Source: Deferribacteraceae bacterium UBA6793 (GTDB lineage: Bacteria; Chrysiogenota; Deferribacteres; Deferribacterales; Geovibrionaceae). From it: a DNA stretch of 64,000 nucleotides. The translations under genes were made by a program, and so were the position numbers. The notes below the pieces were generated by a model. The model was not told where the DNA came from. It saw nothing but the letters and a program-made list of their open reading frames with translations, and ran no database searches. Below, one piece after another: positions 32,495 through 41,367 of the stretch; position 1 is the first letter of the stretch, and every line of letters begins with the position of its first letter. Where the stretch lies: NCBI GenBank assembly GCA_002452405.1, contig DKFP01000010.1, forward strand, positions 124,001 to 188,000. The letters run 5' to 3'.

Positions 32495-34189
32495 TTATTT
32501 CTTCATCAGCAGCATTTCGCTGACGGACGCACCCGCAGGTATCATGGGGAAAACGTTTTCGTTTCTGTCAACTGTGAAGTCCATGAAAACGGGTCTGTCT
32601 TTAATCTTGAGAGATTCTCTCACTGCGTTTTCGACATCCTCTTTCCTGTCGATACGCATACCAACAGCGCCGAACGCCTCCGCCAGCTTAACAAAGTCGG
32701 GCTGACATTCCAGATCGCAATGGCTGAATCTGTCGTTGAAGAACATGTTCTGCCACTGGCGTATCATGCCGAGGTATCTGTTGTTAAGGATTGCCACCTT
32801 AACCGCAACTTTATTCTGAACAGCAGTTGTAAGCTCCTGAATGTTCATCAGGATAGAGCCGTCACCCGCTATATCGAAAACTTCCTTGTCGGGACAGCCG
32901 AGCTTTGCGCCGATGGCAGCGGGGAAACCGTAGCCCATGGTGCCTAAGCCACCTGAGGAGATGAACTGGTGGGGACGGTTAAACTTATAGAACTGTCCCG
33001 CCCACATCTGGTTCTGACCGACCTCTGTACAGATGATGGCGTCGCCCTCTGTCACTTTATATATTGTTTCAACAACATACTGGGGTTTGATGATGTCGGC
33101 TGTGCGGTCGTAGTCGAACGGGTGTTCTTTGTCCCAAGCCTTAATCTGCTCGCGCCATTCTTTTCTGGCGGAAGCATTCTTGTCCCAGTTGAATTTATCT
33201 ATCTCGCCCAGAGCCTGTTTAAGAACAGCCTTGCAGTCGCCGACAATGGGCACTTCAATCTGAACGTTCTTGCTTATGCTCGCGGGGTCAACGTCGATAT
33301 GAGCTATCTTTGCGTTGGGAGCGAAACCGTCCAGACGACCTGTGGAGCGGTCTGAAAAGCGTGTTCCTATGGCAAGGATGAAGTCGGGGTCGGAAACAGC
33401 CATGTTGGAGGCATAGTTTCCGTGCATACCCAGCCAGCCCACAAAGTTTTCATGGGTGCCGGGGAAACCGCCCAGACCGAGGAATGAGGAGACAACGGGA
33501 ACGCCCGTAATCTCGCTGAACTTTACAAGTTCCTCGTTAGCTTCGGAAAGAACCACGCCGCCGCCCATATAGATAACGGGTTTCTTAGCGCCTTCCAGCA
33601 GTCGGAGCATCTTTTTAATCTGTCCGAGGTGACCTTTGACAGTGGGGTTATACCCTGTCAGATTGACCTTTTCGGGCCATTCAAATTTTGCTTTCGCCGC
33701 CATAACGTCTTTCGGCAGGTCGATTACAACGGGACCGGGTCTGCCCGTTCTTGCTATGTGAAAGGCTTCTTTAATGACCGCAGCCGTCTCCTCGACGTTT
33801 GTCAGCATATAGCTGTGTTTAACTATCGGTCTTGTGATGCCTATGATATCCGCTTCCTGAAATGCGTCTCCGCCGATAAGGCTTGTTGCAACCTGTCCGG
33901 TGAACACTACCATGGGGATTGAGTCCATGTGCGCATTTGCGATACCTGTAACAAGGTTTGTCGCACCGGGACCGGATGTTCCGAAGCAAACGCCGACCTT
34001 GCCTGTTGCTCTGGCATAGCCTTCCGCTGCGTGGACACCGCCCTGTTCGTGTCTGGGGAGAATGTGTGTGATGTCTGAATCATAAAGAGTGTCGTAGACA
34101 CCGAGCAGAACGCCGCCCGGATAACCGAAGATAAGATCGACACCTTCTTTCTTCAGTGATTCGATGAGAATCTGAGCACCTGTCATCAT
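32495..34189 (-). CDS. ilvB: Acetolactate synthase large (catalytic) subunit
   Basis: About 564 residues of a thiamine-diphosphate enzyme. Visible are the N-terminal MTGAQILIESLKKEGVDLIFGYPGG with the catalytic Glu region LPRHEQGGVHAAEGYARATG, the FAD-like domain, and the ThDP/Mg motif GDGSILMNIQELTTAV...NN. It joins two pyruvates, or pyruvate and 2-oxobutyrate. The frame is open to 34243, but ATG at 34189 follows GGAG by seven bases and starts the conserved sequence, so the longer form is unlikely. A gap of about 320 bases separates it from ilvD upstream. Confidence 0.96.
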   Translation of the reverse strand: MMTGAQILIESLKKEGVDLIFGYPGGVLLGVYDTLYDSDITHILPRHEQGGVHAAEGYARATGKVGVCFGTSGPGATNLVTGIANAHMDSIPMVVFTGQVATSLIGGDAFQEADIIGITRPIVKHSYMLTNVEETAAVIKEAFHIARTGRPGPVVIDLPKDVMAAKAKFEWPEKVNLTGYNPTVKGHLGQIKKMLRLLEGAKKPVIYMGGGVVLSEANEELVKFSEITGVPVVSSFLGLGGFPGTHENFVGWLGMHGNYASNMAVSDPDFILAIGTRFSDRSTGRLDGFAPNAKIAHIDVDPASISKNVQIEVPIVGDCKAVLKQALGEIDKFNWDKNASARKEWREQIKAWDKEHPFDYDRTADIIKPQYVVETIYKVTEGDAIICTEVGQNQMWAGQFYKFNRPHQFISSGGLGTMGYGFPAAIGAKLGCPDKEVFDIAGDGSILMNIQELTTAVQNKVAVKVAILNNRYLGMIRQWQNMFFNDRFSHCDLECQPDFVKLAEAFGAVGMRIDRKEDVENAVRESLKIKDRPVFMDFTVDRNENVFPMIPAGASVSEMLLMKK

Positions 34190-34512
34190 AATGTAACTCC
34201 GTAAAAGATATTTGACCGCCGACTTATGCAAACAGAGGCTCAAATGCCTCCGCCCACCTACTCCGGTACGGCAGCCTTTTTATATCCAAAAGAAACTCCT
34301 ATCGCGCTGTCACGGACAACACGGTCGGAACCGGAGTTTGTTTTCCGGTATATTTCTTTTAAATGTCTCATAAAAGGGAAAGAATAATGTAAATCCACCC
34401 CAGCCCTCCTTTATTAAAGGAGGGAGTAAAAGCCTCCCTTTGACAAAGGGAGGTTTGGAGGGATTTTCTTATCTTTCCCTATAAATTGTATAACATCGGT
34501 AAGACCGAGGTC
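34190..34512. other. Intergenic region between ilvD and ilvB
   Basis: The 323 bases hold the family B repeat (34391-34466), a perfect inverted repeat ACCGGA/TCCGGT (about 34330-34349) and a small hairpin GAGGC/GCCTC (34235-34250). I looked for a T-box or attenuator leader for branched-chain amino acids: there is no T-box motif and no leader peptide rich in Leu, Ile or Val. Confidence 0.55.
34391..34466. repeat. Dispersed palindromic repeat, family B (double hairpin)
   Basis: The element has roughly inverted ends (AAATCCACCCC... and GGAGGGATTT). Inside are two hairpins: CCCTCCTTTA/TAAAGGAGGG (34404-34424, perfect ten-base arms) and CCTCCCTTT-gac-AAAGGGAGG (34433-34453, perfect nine-base arms). 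Fragments of the same type lie at 30520-30542 and 31841-31880. No transposase is present; it looks like a MITE- or REP-like element. Confidence 0.7.
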
Positions 34513-36180
34513 TTACAGGTCTTCAATCCTGCATATTGCGCCCTGTGCCGCATTTGAAACACGGGCAGCATATTTAGCCAGATAGCCCTTCTTAATCTTA
34601 GGCTCAGGCTTAACCCACACGGCTCTGCGTTTTTGCAGCTCCTCAGCGGGAACATCAAGATTAATCGACCTGCCGGGAATGTCAATAATTATTTTATCGC
34701 CGTCTTTTATAAGACCGATATCGCCGCCCTCAGCCGCTTCGGGGGAGATGTGACCTATGCAGGGTCCCCTTGTACCGCCGGAAAATCTTCCGTCAGTAAT
34801 GAGGGCAACCTTGTTAAGTCCCTGTCCCATTATCTCAGCCGTGGGAGCGAGCATTTCACGCATACCGGGACCGCCTTTGGGTCCTTCATAGCGGATTACA
34901 ACGACCTGTCCGTTCACTATCTGACGGGTCTTGATTGCTTCCATAGCCGCCTCTTCGCTGTCGAAGCATACGGCTGTTCCTGTGAACTGAAGCATGTCGG
35001 CGTTTACAGCGGATTGTTTAACAACCGCTCCGCCCTGAGCTATATTTCCTTTCAGAACCGCAATTCCGCCCTCTTTGTGGTAGGGATTGTCCAGCGGTCT
35101 GATTATATCGTCATCGTAAACTATTGCAGCGTTTGCAATCTCTTTAACAGTTCTTCCGCACACTGTGGGGTTGTCGAACAGTCTGTCACGCAGTCTGTAC
35201 TGAAAAGCGGGGATACCGCCTGCTGCGTCAACGTCCTCCATAAAGAACTCGCCGCCGGGGTTTATGCTTGTGATGTGGGGAGTGGTCTTGCTGTATTCGT
35301 CAAAAAGCTCCAGAGTGAAAGGAACTTTCGCCTCATAAGCAATGGCGGGAAGGTGCAGTGCGGTGTTTGTTGATCCGCCCAGCGCCATATCCAGCATCAC
35401 AGCGTTTCTGAATGCATTTTCGTTCATGATGTCACGGGCTTTGACGTCTTTTTCCACCAGTTCGCAGATGGCAACGCCTGAATCGAAAGCTATGCGGCGT
35501 TTTTTGCCCGAACCTGCAAGTGCCATTCCGCAGCCAGGCAGTGACATGCCCATCGCTTCGGTGAGGCAAGCCATTGTGTTCGCTGTGAACAGACCCTGAC
35601 ATGCGCCCTGTCCGGGGCAGGCGCACTGTTCTATGTTTTTCATCTCGTCTTCGCTTATCTCGCCCGTGCGGCATTTCGCCATGTTCTCAAAGGTGTCTTT
35701 AATAAACGAGCGCTTCTGCATACGGTAGCTTCCTGTCGCCATAGGACCTGCGGTAACTACTATTGAAGGGACGTTCAGGCGTGCAGCCGCCATGAGCATA
35801 CCGGGGGTAATCTTGTCGCAGTTGGTAAGGAACACAACACCGTCAAGTGCGTGCGCCTCCACAACACATTCTATCATATCGGCGATGGCGTCTCTTGAGG
35901 GGAGCGAATAGTGCATACCGATATGCCCCATCGCAATTCCGTCGCAGATGCCGGGCACACAGAAGATGGACGAGTGACCGCCGCCTGTGTGAACGCCTTT
36001 TTCTATGTATCTTTCAAGGTCTCTCATGCCCACGTGTCCGGGGATGAGATCGGTGAAACTGGAACAGATGCCTATGTGCGCTCTGCCCATGCTGCTTTCC
36101 GGCATACCCGTGCCGTACATCAGTGCTCTGGCGGGTGCTCTGTCTATGCCGACTTTCGTTCTGTCACTTCTCATATTCAC
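34513..36180 (-). CDS. ilvD: Dihydroxy-acid dehydratase
   Basis: A 555-residue Fe-S enzyme. Cluster cysteines lie in FLTNCDKITPGML and ECACPGQGACQGLFTANTM-type segments (here EQCACPGQGACQGLFTAN), with an N-terminal Cys in HIGICSSFTDLIPGH. GRFSGGTRGPCIGHISPEAAEGG is the C-terminal signature. It dehydrates dihydroxy acids to the 2-oxo acids of valine and isoleucine. It is the first gene of the ilv group; its leader carries a series of hairpins ending right at the ribosome site. A GAGGTG ribosome site precedes the ATG. Confidence 0.97.
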   Translation of the reverse strand: MNMRSDRTKVGIDRAPARALMYGTGMPESSMGRAHIGICSSFTDLIPGHVGMRDLERYIEKGVHTGGGHSSIFCVPGICDGIAMGHIGMHYSLPSRDAIADMIECVVEAHALDGVVFLTNCDKITPGMLMAAARLNVPSIVVTAGPMATGSYRMQKRSFIKDTFENMAKCRTGEISEDEMKNIEQCACPGQGACQGLFTANTMACLTEAMGMSLPGCGMALAGSGKKRRIAFDSGVAICELVEKDVKARDIMNENAFRNAVMLDMALGGSTNTALHLPAIAYEAKVPFTLELFDEYSKTTPHITSINPGGEFFMEDVDAAGGIPAFQYRLRDRLFDNPTVCGRTVKEIANAAIVYDDDIIRPLDNPYHKEGGIAVLKGNIAQGGAVVKQSAVNADMLQFTGTAVCFDSEEAAMEAIKTRQIVNGQVVVIRYEGPKGGPGMREMLAPTAEIMGQGLNKVALITDGRFSGGTRGPCIGHISPEAAEGGDIGLIKDGDKIIIDIPGRSINLDVPAEELQKRRAVWVKPEPKIKKGYLAKYAARVSNAAQGAICRIEDL

Positions 36181-36187
36181 CTCTTAT

Positions 36188-36380
36188 AAAAAACTGCATC
36201 GTGCAGTTTTTTATTTAACGCTTAACACAGGCAAAGCCTGTGTACGCTCACACTCCGCTTGGTTTCACCGCAAAGCGGCTCAACCAGCACTCCGTGTCGG
36301 CGCGTCCTGCGCCTCCGACACTTTCACCTCGGTGCTGAATACACCCCGAAAAGTTCAGGGCGACTTAAAAAATTTAAGTC
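36188..36380 (-). promoter_or_regulatory. Array of hairpins in the ilvD leader, candidate attenuator or repeat cluster
   Basis: On the minus strand leading to ilvD there are, in order: GACTTAAA/TTTAAGTC (36362-36380); a large nested stem with AGCAC/GTGCT outside (36286-36336), GTGTCGG/CCGACAC (36294-36321) and GGCGC/GCGCC inside; CCGCTT/AAGCGG (36255-36278); ACACAGGC-aaa-GCCTGTGT (36225-36243); and AAAAAACTGCA-tcg-TGCAGTTTTTT (36188-36212). The last has an 11-base perfect stem ending in six T residues and stops five bases before the GAGGTG ribosome site, so it looks like an intrinsic terminator placed as an attenuator. Conservation and function are untested; a mobile repeat cluster is the alternative. 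Confidence 0.5.
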
Positions 36381-36729
36381 ATATAATTTATCACAGTGCT
36401 GGCAGTATATCAAACACTAAAATCATCTTTTTAGCGAAAAAAACTGAAGATTTCTGCCACGCGTCTTCATCGGCAGAGTTTGTAACGAAACCGGAAATTG
36501 ACCGGATCGGATTTTTCACCCGGCAGTGCGACGCGAATGATTTATGTCAAAATTATACAGCGTAAAAAATTACGCCAAAAATCTTACCGCAATGAATGAT
36601 AATTCCTGCAAATGGAATAATTTTCATGTGGTATCCGTCATTTCATCCCCAAATGAGACCAAATTTTTTTTAATATTATTGCCTCGCCCTCTGCCGCATG
36701 ATATATAGATGTATATTTACGGGGGAAAT
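36381..36729. other. Divergent intergenic region between ilvD leader and membrane protein gene
   Basis: About 350 bases. It holds further small hairpins (GCGTAA-aaaa-TTACGC near 36562-36577; TCATTT/AAATGA near 36638-36656) and AT-rich DNA before the plus-strand gene. A minus-strand TATAAT occurs near 36551-36556 with only a poor -35. No gene is evident. Confidence 0.5.
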
Positions 36730-37176
36730 ATGACGTTTGAAAACTATTTCGATATGGCTGTAAAAACATTCAGATCTATGGCGATAGGGCTTTTTCTCTA
36801 TCCGCTCTTTGTTGCGCTCTGCGAAACTTTTGATATGAAGCTGCACTATTATCTGCCCAGACCAACTGTGGAGCATATGGGCGTCGCTTTCATTGTCATC
36901 TCTGTGATATTTTTTCCGCTTTCAAACATTCTTCTGCCCATACTCAGCAGAAAATGCGGGAAATCATGCGACCTTGGCAAAAAGCTGATGATAGCCGCAG
37001 TCATAACAGCGGCAATGGCGGAAACAATAGCTCTGTTCGGACTTATCATTTACATTGTGTCCGCAGACATGCGCTTTTTCTATCTCTTCTTTGTGCTCTC
37101 CCTTGTGCATCTTTTCATGCACAGACCCAAGATGGAACAGTGGCAGAGGTACCTCGACGATCTCAATAAAGATTAA
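36730..37176 (+). CDS. Small membrane protein, unknown function
   Basis: A 148-residue protein with about four hydrophobic helices (FRSMAIGLFLYPLFVALCETF; HMGVAFIVISVIFFPLSNILLP; LMIAAVITAAMAETIALFGLIIYI; FFYLFFVLSLVHLFMH). I start at ATG 36730, four bases after GGGGGA-type purines, rather than the in-frame ATG at 36709. I do not recognise the family. Its layout (a small four-helix protein with basic loops and a short C-terminal tail MEQWQRYLDDLNKD) recalls uncharacterised four-helix proteins, including subunit-c-like or DUF-type proteins, without a specific match. It is the first gene of the plus-strand envelope cluster. Confidence 0.75.
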   Translation: MTFENYFDMAVKTFRSMAIGLFLYPLFVALCETFDMKLHYYLPRPTVEHMGVAFIVISVIFFPLSNILLPILSRKCGKSCDLGKKLMIAAVITAAMAETIALFGLIIYIVSADMRFFYLFFVLSLVHLFMHRPKMEQWQRYLDDLNKD

Positions 37177-37214
37177 GTTCTTTTAAAATTGGTCTTTTCT
37201 TGATAAAATAAAAT

Positions 37215-38483
37215 ATGGCGTACAGAAGTTATATAAAAAAAGTCCCGGGATTCACCTTTCTGGGACCCATTCTTATATTTGCCGGAATGCTATCCGCTTC
37301 GGATACGGGACTCACCTATGCCCTGAATCCGGAAATGGTGCTGGACGAAATGAGCCGGAACTTCGCTGTCGCCTATTTCACAGCAACCGCCCTGTTCAGT
37401 TTCCTGCTCATGCACGCCGGATATCTGCTGTACTGCGGAATGGTATACAGCAGATACTACGCAAGCATTGTTCTTTACGCCTGCCTGATGGCGGTTCTCG
37501 CCCGCGTTTTTCTTCTGGGCATAGAACCTGCTCCATGGAAAATATATATAGAGTCGGCGTTTCTCGCCGGTGCACTCCTTTATCTTGGTCAGAAACAGTT
37601 CCGCGTACGTTTTGAATATAAACGCAGCATACTGGGCGTTACGGTATTTTTTACATGGGTGATGGTAATGATGTCCGTGGGCTATGCGTATATGCGGCTG
37701 AAAGACGGATACACCATACCTGTCATAAACAGAATCACATTCGACGAAGCACCATACAACGTTGAGCTGACTCCTCTTCCGTTCAGCTTCGGGCTGCGGG
37801 TTCCGCCGAATTTTCACCTCTCCTCCGTGGAGAATGATGCGGGCAGCCTCTCAGTAACATTCCACAATCCGGACTACGGATATATAATTCTAAGCAACTT
37901 TTCCGCAATAACCCCCGTATTCAAACGGATGCGCATACTCGGTTTTCAGGACGAGCTGGACTTCACCCAGCGGTTTTTTAAAGAGACAACCGGACTCGTC
38001 CCGCTATATCTGCGAAAAGCAATGACCAGCATGAGCGTTAAGGAATACGACAGAGTTGATGTAGGCGGAATGTCGCTGCTGCTGGAAAAATCGGACGGAG
38101 ACAACTCCATTGCCCACATCTTCCGCGGGCGGGAGCTTCTTGGAGAGGTGAACATCCTTTCAATCTCCATGAATGACACCGGACTTTATAATGAGATATT
38201 CTCAACTCTGAAAAACCGTGAACCGGACAAGGACGCTCAGAAACTTTTTGAAGAAGGACTGAAACTGCAAAAAGAAGAACGCATTGAAGATGCAAAGAGG
38301 CTTTTTGCCTGTGCATCGGTGATACATCCGGAAGATGCCGAATACAGGTATGTTCTTGCGGAGACGCTGGCACTCACAGGATACGTTTCCAGCGCGAAAA
38401 AGCAGCTTGAAGCCTGTGTTAAACTCGCCCCCGGACATCAGAGAGCGCAGAAACTCATGGAAGCGCTCAATAAGCTGAATTAG
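37215..38483 (+). CDS. Membrane protein with five helices and C-terminal TPR-like region
   Basis: A 422-residue protein. Residues about 10-165 contain five hydrophobic helices. A middle domain (about 180-335, with PYNVELTPLPFSFGLRVPPNFHLS) looks like a periplasmic or peripheral beta-rich domain resembling the ResB-like fold: helices first, then a large soluble part, as in cytochrome c biogenesis ResB proteins. That likeness is weak. The C-terminus (about 340-420) has two TPR units (LFEEGLKLQKEERIEDAKRLFACASVIHPEDAEYRYVLAETLALTG). It is 10 bases upstream of the FapA-like gene, so a shared envelope role is likely. Function unknown. Confidence 0.75.
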   Translation: MAYRSYIKKVPGFTFLGPILIFAGMLSASDTGLTYALNPEMVLDEMSRNFAVAYFTATALFSFLLMHAGYLLYCGMVYSRYYASIVLYACLMAVLARVFLLGIEPAPWKIYIESAFLAGALLYLGQKQFRVRFEYKRSILGVTVFFTWVMVMMSVGYAYMRLKDGYTIPVINRITFDEAPYNVELTPLPFSFGLRVPPNFHLSSVENDAGSLSVTFHNPDYGYIILSNFSAITPVFKRMRILGFQDELDFTQRFFKETTGLVPLYLRKAMTSMSVKEYDRVDVGGMSLLLEKSDGDNSIAHIFRGRELLGEVNILSISMNDTGLYNEIFSTLKNREPDKDAQKLFEEGLKLQKEERIEDAKRLFACASVIHPEDAEYRYVLAETLALTGYVSSAKKQLEACVKLAPGHQRAQKLMEALNKLN

Positions 38484-38493
38484 AGACCGTGCC

Positions 38494-40065
38494 ATGCCTG
38501 TAACAACCATAAAAACACTGACACCCCACAATGACCATGAGCTGCGAAAACTGCTGGAACACGTTTACGGCATCCAGCCGGAATGGATCAAAATAACTTT
38601 TGACGAAGAACGCCTCGCCACCATCGAAATCGAAACGGAAATGGACATAGATTCCCGCGTTTCCGTCGGCATAACCGAAGGCGGAATGAAGGCTGAATTC
38701 TCCCTTTTCCCCGCCATAAACAAAGGCAAAGTTCTGGACAACGACGCCATCGAAAATTACCTGATAAGAGAGAAACACCTTTATACAGAGCTTTTCCACT
38801 GGGACAGCATAAAACATTCCATACAGTATTACCTTGCCGGATATATTGTTGAAAGGGTTGTGGTTTCGGAAGGAATGCCCGCCGAGGACGGACAGGACGC
38901 ATGGATGACACTCCATTTCGAACTGGACGACAGAAGACCGCGGGAGCTGGACGACGGCAGCGTTGACTTCAGGGATATAAACCACATTGTCACTGTTGAG
39001 GAAAATCAGCTTCTAATATCATACCACCCTGAAACTGCCGGAAAAGAAGGCATTAAAGTCACAGGCGAAAGAATTCAGGCGCGCCGCGGTAAAAAACTTG
39101 TGATACACAAGGGCAGAGGCGTGTATTTCGACGAGGAACGACAGGGATATGCCGCAAAAGACGGCGGATACGTCATTTTCGAAAGCAACAGACTCAGCGT
39201 CAACCCAATATACTCCGTATACGGCGACGTTGACTACTCTGTGGGCAATATAAAATTCGACGGTACGGTTTCTGTATCGGGCGACGTTCTCAGCGGATTT
39301 GAGATAAAAGCGAAAAACATCGTAGTATGGGGCATAGTGCGTGATGCGCATCTCACTGCCATTGACGACATCACAGTCAAAACAGGAGTGAAATCCACAG
39401 GGAAATGTATTCTTAAAGCGGGAAGGCACATCACATCGGGCTTTATAGAAAACTCCGATGTTGAAGCGGGTTCATCAATAACCATAAAGAACTACTGCCT
39501 CAACTCAAAGCTCCGCTGCGAGGGAGAAATAAACGCCACAGCGGGCGACGGCATTATAAGCGGCGGGGAGATAAGAGCTTTCTCCTCAATACACGTCCGC
39601 AGACTGGGGCTTGATCAGGGTCCGCAGTTCAAAGTATACATCGGTGTGAAGCACAGTCTGGAAGACAAGCTGGAAGCCGCCATGGCAGACAAGGACAAGC
39701 TGGAACAGATAATTAGGGATGCCGACGAAAAGATACGGAAACTGGCGAAAATGAATCCTGATATAAAGAAAAATCCGAAACTGAAATCAATCATCACCTC
39801 CAGAACACTGCTGATGAAAAAGTTTCAGACTATGGATGAACGGGTGGAGCAGATGATAAAATCATCCATGCATCCAATGCCATTCATACGCGTTGACCAG
39901 TCGGTGCACGACGGTGTCATCATGGTCTTTTACGGAACCGAAAAGAACTTTGCTGAAACCGAAGGAGCCGGAAAGTTCGTTTACAACAAAGCAACAGGAA
40001 AAATAGATAAACTCAAACCCGATGCGGTACTGGAAACCGTCGTTACAGAAGTTAAGCTGGACTGA
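38494..40065 (+). CDS. FapA-family protein (DUF342)
   Basis: A 523-residue DUF342/FapA protein. The N-terminal 150 residues are poorly conserved. The core runs from VDFRDINHIVTVEENQLL through GKEGIKVTGERIQARRGKKLV and a right-handed beta-helix segment (YGDVDYSVGNIKFDGTVSVSGDVLSGFEIKA). A coiled coil occupies about 390-450 (KLEAAMADKDKLEQIIRDADEKIRKLA), and a beta C-terminus follows. In some bacteria a relative is named flagellar assembly protein A. The family is related to bactofilin-like polymers in its helix, so a scaffolding role is plausible. Its stop touches the flippase start. The functional link between the two is not known. Confidence 0.88.
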   Translation: MPVTTIKTLTPHNDHELRKLLEHVYGIQPEWIKITFDEERLATIEIETEMDIDSRVSVGITEGGMKAEFSLFPAINKGKVLDNDAIENYLIREKHLYTELFHWDSIKHSIQYYLAGYIVERVVVSEGMPAEDGQDAWMTLHFELDDRRPRELDDGSVDFRDINHIVTVEENQLLISYHPETAGKEGIKVTGERIQARRGKKLVIHKGRGVYFDEERQGYAAKDGGYVIFESNRLSVNPIYSVYGDVDYSVGNIKFDGTVSVSGDVLSGFEIKAKNIVVWGIVRDAHLTAIDDITVKTGVKSTGKCILKAGRHITSGFIENSDVEAGSSITIKNYCLNSKLRCEGEINATAGDGIISGGEIRAFSSIHVRRLGLDQGPQFKVYIGVKHSLEDKLEAAMADKDKLEQIIRDADEKIRKLAKMNPDIKKNPKLKSIITSRTLLMKKFQTMDERVEQMIKSSMHPMPFIRVDQSVHDGVIMVFYGTEKNFAETEGAGKFVYNKATGKIDKLKPDAVLETVVTEVKLD

Positions 40066-41364
40066 GTGAAAAAATACATAAACAAACTGAAACAAAGACT
40101 TCAAGGGGACGGTGCGGCGGGAGTTTTCCGCAACATGCTCATCCTTGCAACCGGAACTGGCGCCGCAAAGGCGATAGGTTTTCTCGCATCTCTCGTTGTC
40201 ACAAGGCTGTTCACGCCGGAAAGTTTCGGCATAATGTCCCTCTTCATAGCCTTTACATCGCTCATAGCGCCCCTTTCAACCCTCTGTTACTCTTATGCAA
40301 TTCCGCTGCCCAGAAACAGACATCTGGCTGTGAACATAATCCTTATGAACTTCGGAATAACCGCCGTTATGACCATGCTGACGGCACTTGCCTTCATCTT
40401 TGCCGGAGACTATATCTTCCGTGCGGCAAACGCCGATGGGTTGCAGCCTTACGTCTGGCTTATCATCATAACCCAGTTTTTCGGCGGGATATACGAGACC
40501 CTGAGCAGCTTCGCCACCCGCGAGCGCGCTTTCAAACCCATTGCCCGCACAAAAATGATACAGGCTTTCTTCGGAGCGATTGTAAAGGTAGTTTCAGGTT
40601 TCGCCCATCTTGGTGTAACAGGACTTGTAATAGGGCAGGCATATTCACAGGCGGGCGGAAGTTTTGTATATTACAAAGCGTTTAAGGAAAAACTGAAAGA
40701 ATCGCTGCACAGGGTCAGTCTGAAAAGAGTTATTAAAACAGCGAAGATATACAGGGATTTCCCCATGTACAGACTGCCTTCACAGTTTCTTCTGACCTTC
40801 TCAATACAGGCACCGCTGCTCATGACGGGAAAACTCTTCGGCATGTCAACAGTGGGACAGCTTGGACTCGCCACCTCGGTTTTGTCGCTCCCTGTGGTGC
40901 TGTTCGGCGTTTCCGCCGGACAGGCATATTACGCGGAGGCTGCGCGCATAGGCGCTAACAACCCACGCGAGATATACGACCTTTCAAAAAAAATAGCTAA
41001 AAAACTTTTCCTCGTCAGCCTGCTGCCGTTCGCTGTCTTACAGCTCGCCGGAGAGCCTCTTTTCGTTCTCGTCTTCGGCAAGGCATGGCACCAGTCCGGC
41101 ACTTTCGCATCGATGCTCTCCGTTTCTCTCCTTGCGCAGTTCGTCGTTGTGCCTATCGTAAACGTACTGAGCGTGCTGGGGAAACAGGGCATGTTCCTGA
41201 TGTTCAACGTAGTGCGCACCATAAGCATAGTGGCGCTGTTTTCCGTATGCGGACTGCTGGGGCTTCATGCCGACGGCGTGATACTGATATACAGCTTTGT
41301 GCTTGCATTCAACTATGCACTGATGGCGTTTGTGATATTCAGGGTTATACGGAGCAGATTTTAA
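40066..41364 (+). CDS. Polysaccharide/lipid-linked oligosaccharide flippase (MVF/Wzx-like)
   Basis: A 432-residue protein with about 12 membrane helices of the MVF superfamily. FRNMLILATGTGAAKAIGFLASLVVTRLFTPESFGIMSLFIAFTSL is typical of Wzx-type O-antigen or polysaccharide transporters. It should flip lipid-linked sugar repeat units to the periplasm. The start is GTG at 40066, directly after the TGA of the FapA-like gene, so translation is probably coupled. No glycosyltransferases lie next to it, so the sugar product is made elsewhere. Confidence 0.9.
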   Translation: MKKYINKLKQRLQGDGAAGVFRNMLILATGTGAAKAIGFLASLVVTRLFTPESFGIMSLFIAFTSLIAPLSTLCYSYAIPLPRNRHLAVNIILMNFGITAVMTMLTALAFIFAGDYIFRAANADGLQPYVWLIIITQFFGGIYETLSSFATRERAFKPIARTKMIQAFFGAIVKVVSGFAHLGVTGLVIGQAYSQAGGSFVYYKAFKEKLKESLHRVSLKRVIKTAKIYRDFPMYRLPSQFLLTFSIQAPLLMTGKLFGMSTVGQLGLATSVLSLPVVLFGVSAGQAYYAEAARIGANNPREIYDLSKKIAKKLFLVSLLPFAVLQLAGEPLFVLVFGKAWHQSGTFASMLSVSLLAQFVVVPIVNVLSVLGKQGMFLMFNVVRTISIVALFSVCGLLGLHADGVILIYSFVLAFNYALMAFVIFRVIRSRF

Positions 41365-41367
41365 GCG

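Noticed and set aside
34190..34243. N-terminal extension of ilvB by 18 residues
   Set aside because: The ribosome site GGAG and the conserved N-terminus both point to ATG 34189; the extension matches no acetolactate synthase.
34258..34371. A 37-residue minus-strand open frame in the ilvD-ilvB gap, considered as an attenuation leader peptide
   Set aside because: It lacks a ribosome site and runs of Ile, Leu or Val codons, and no terminator/antiterminator pair follows it.
34190..34512. T-box or branched-chain amino acid riboswitch before ilvB
   Set aside because: The conserved T-box sequence and a stem I-like structure are missing; the visible hairpins belong to a dispersed repeat.
36188..36380. 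CRISPR array or tRNA-like cluster in the ilvD leader
   Set aside because: The hairpins differ in sequence and are not direct repeats with uniform spacers, and no cloverleaf with CCA-type end can be drawn.
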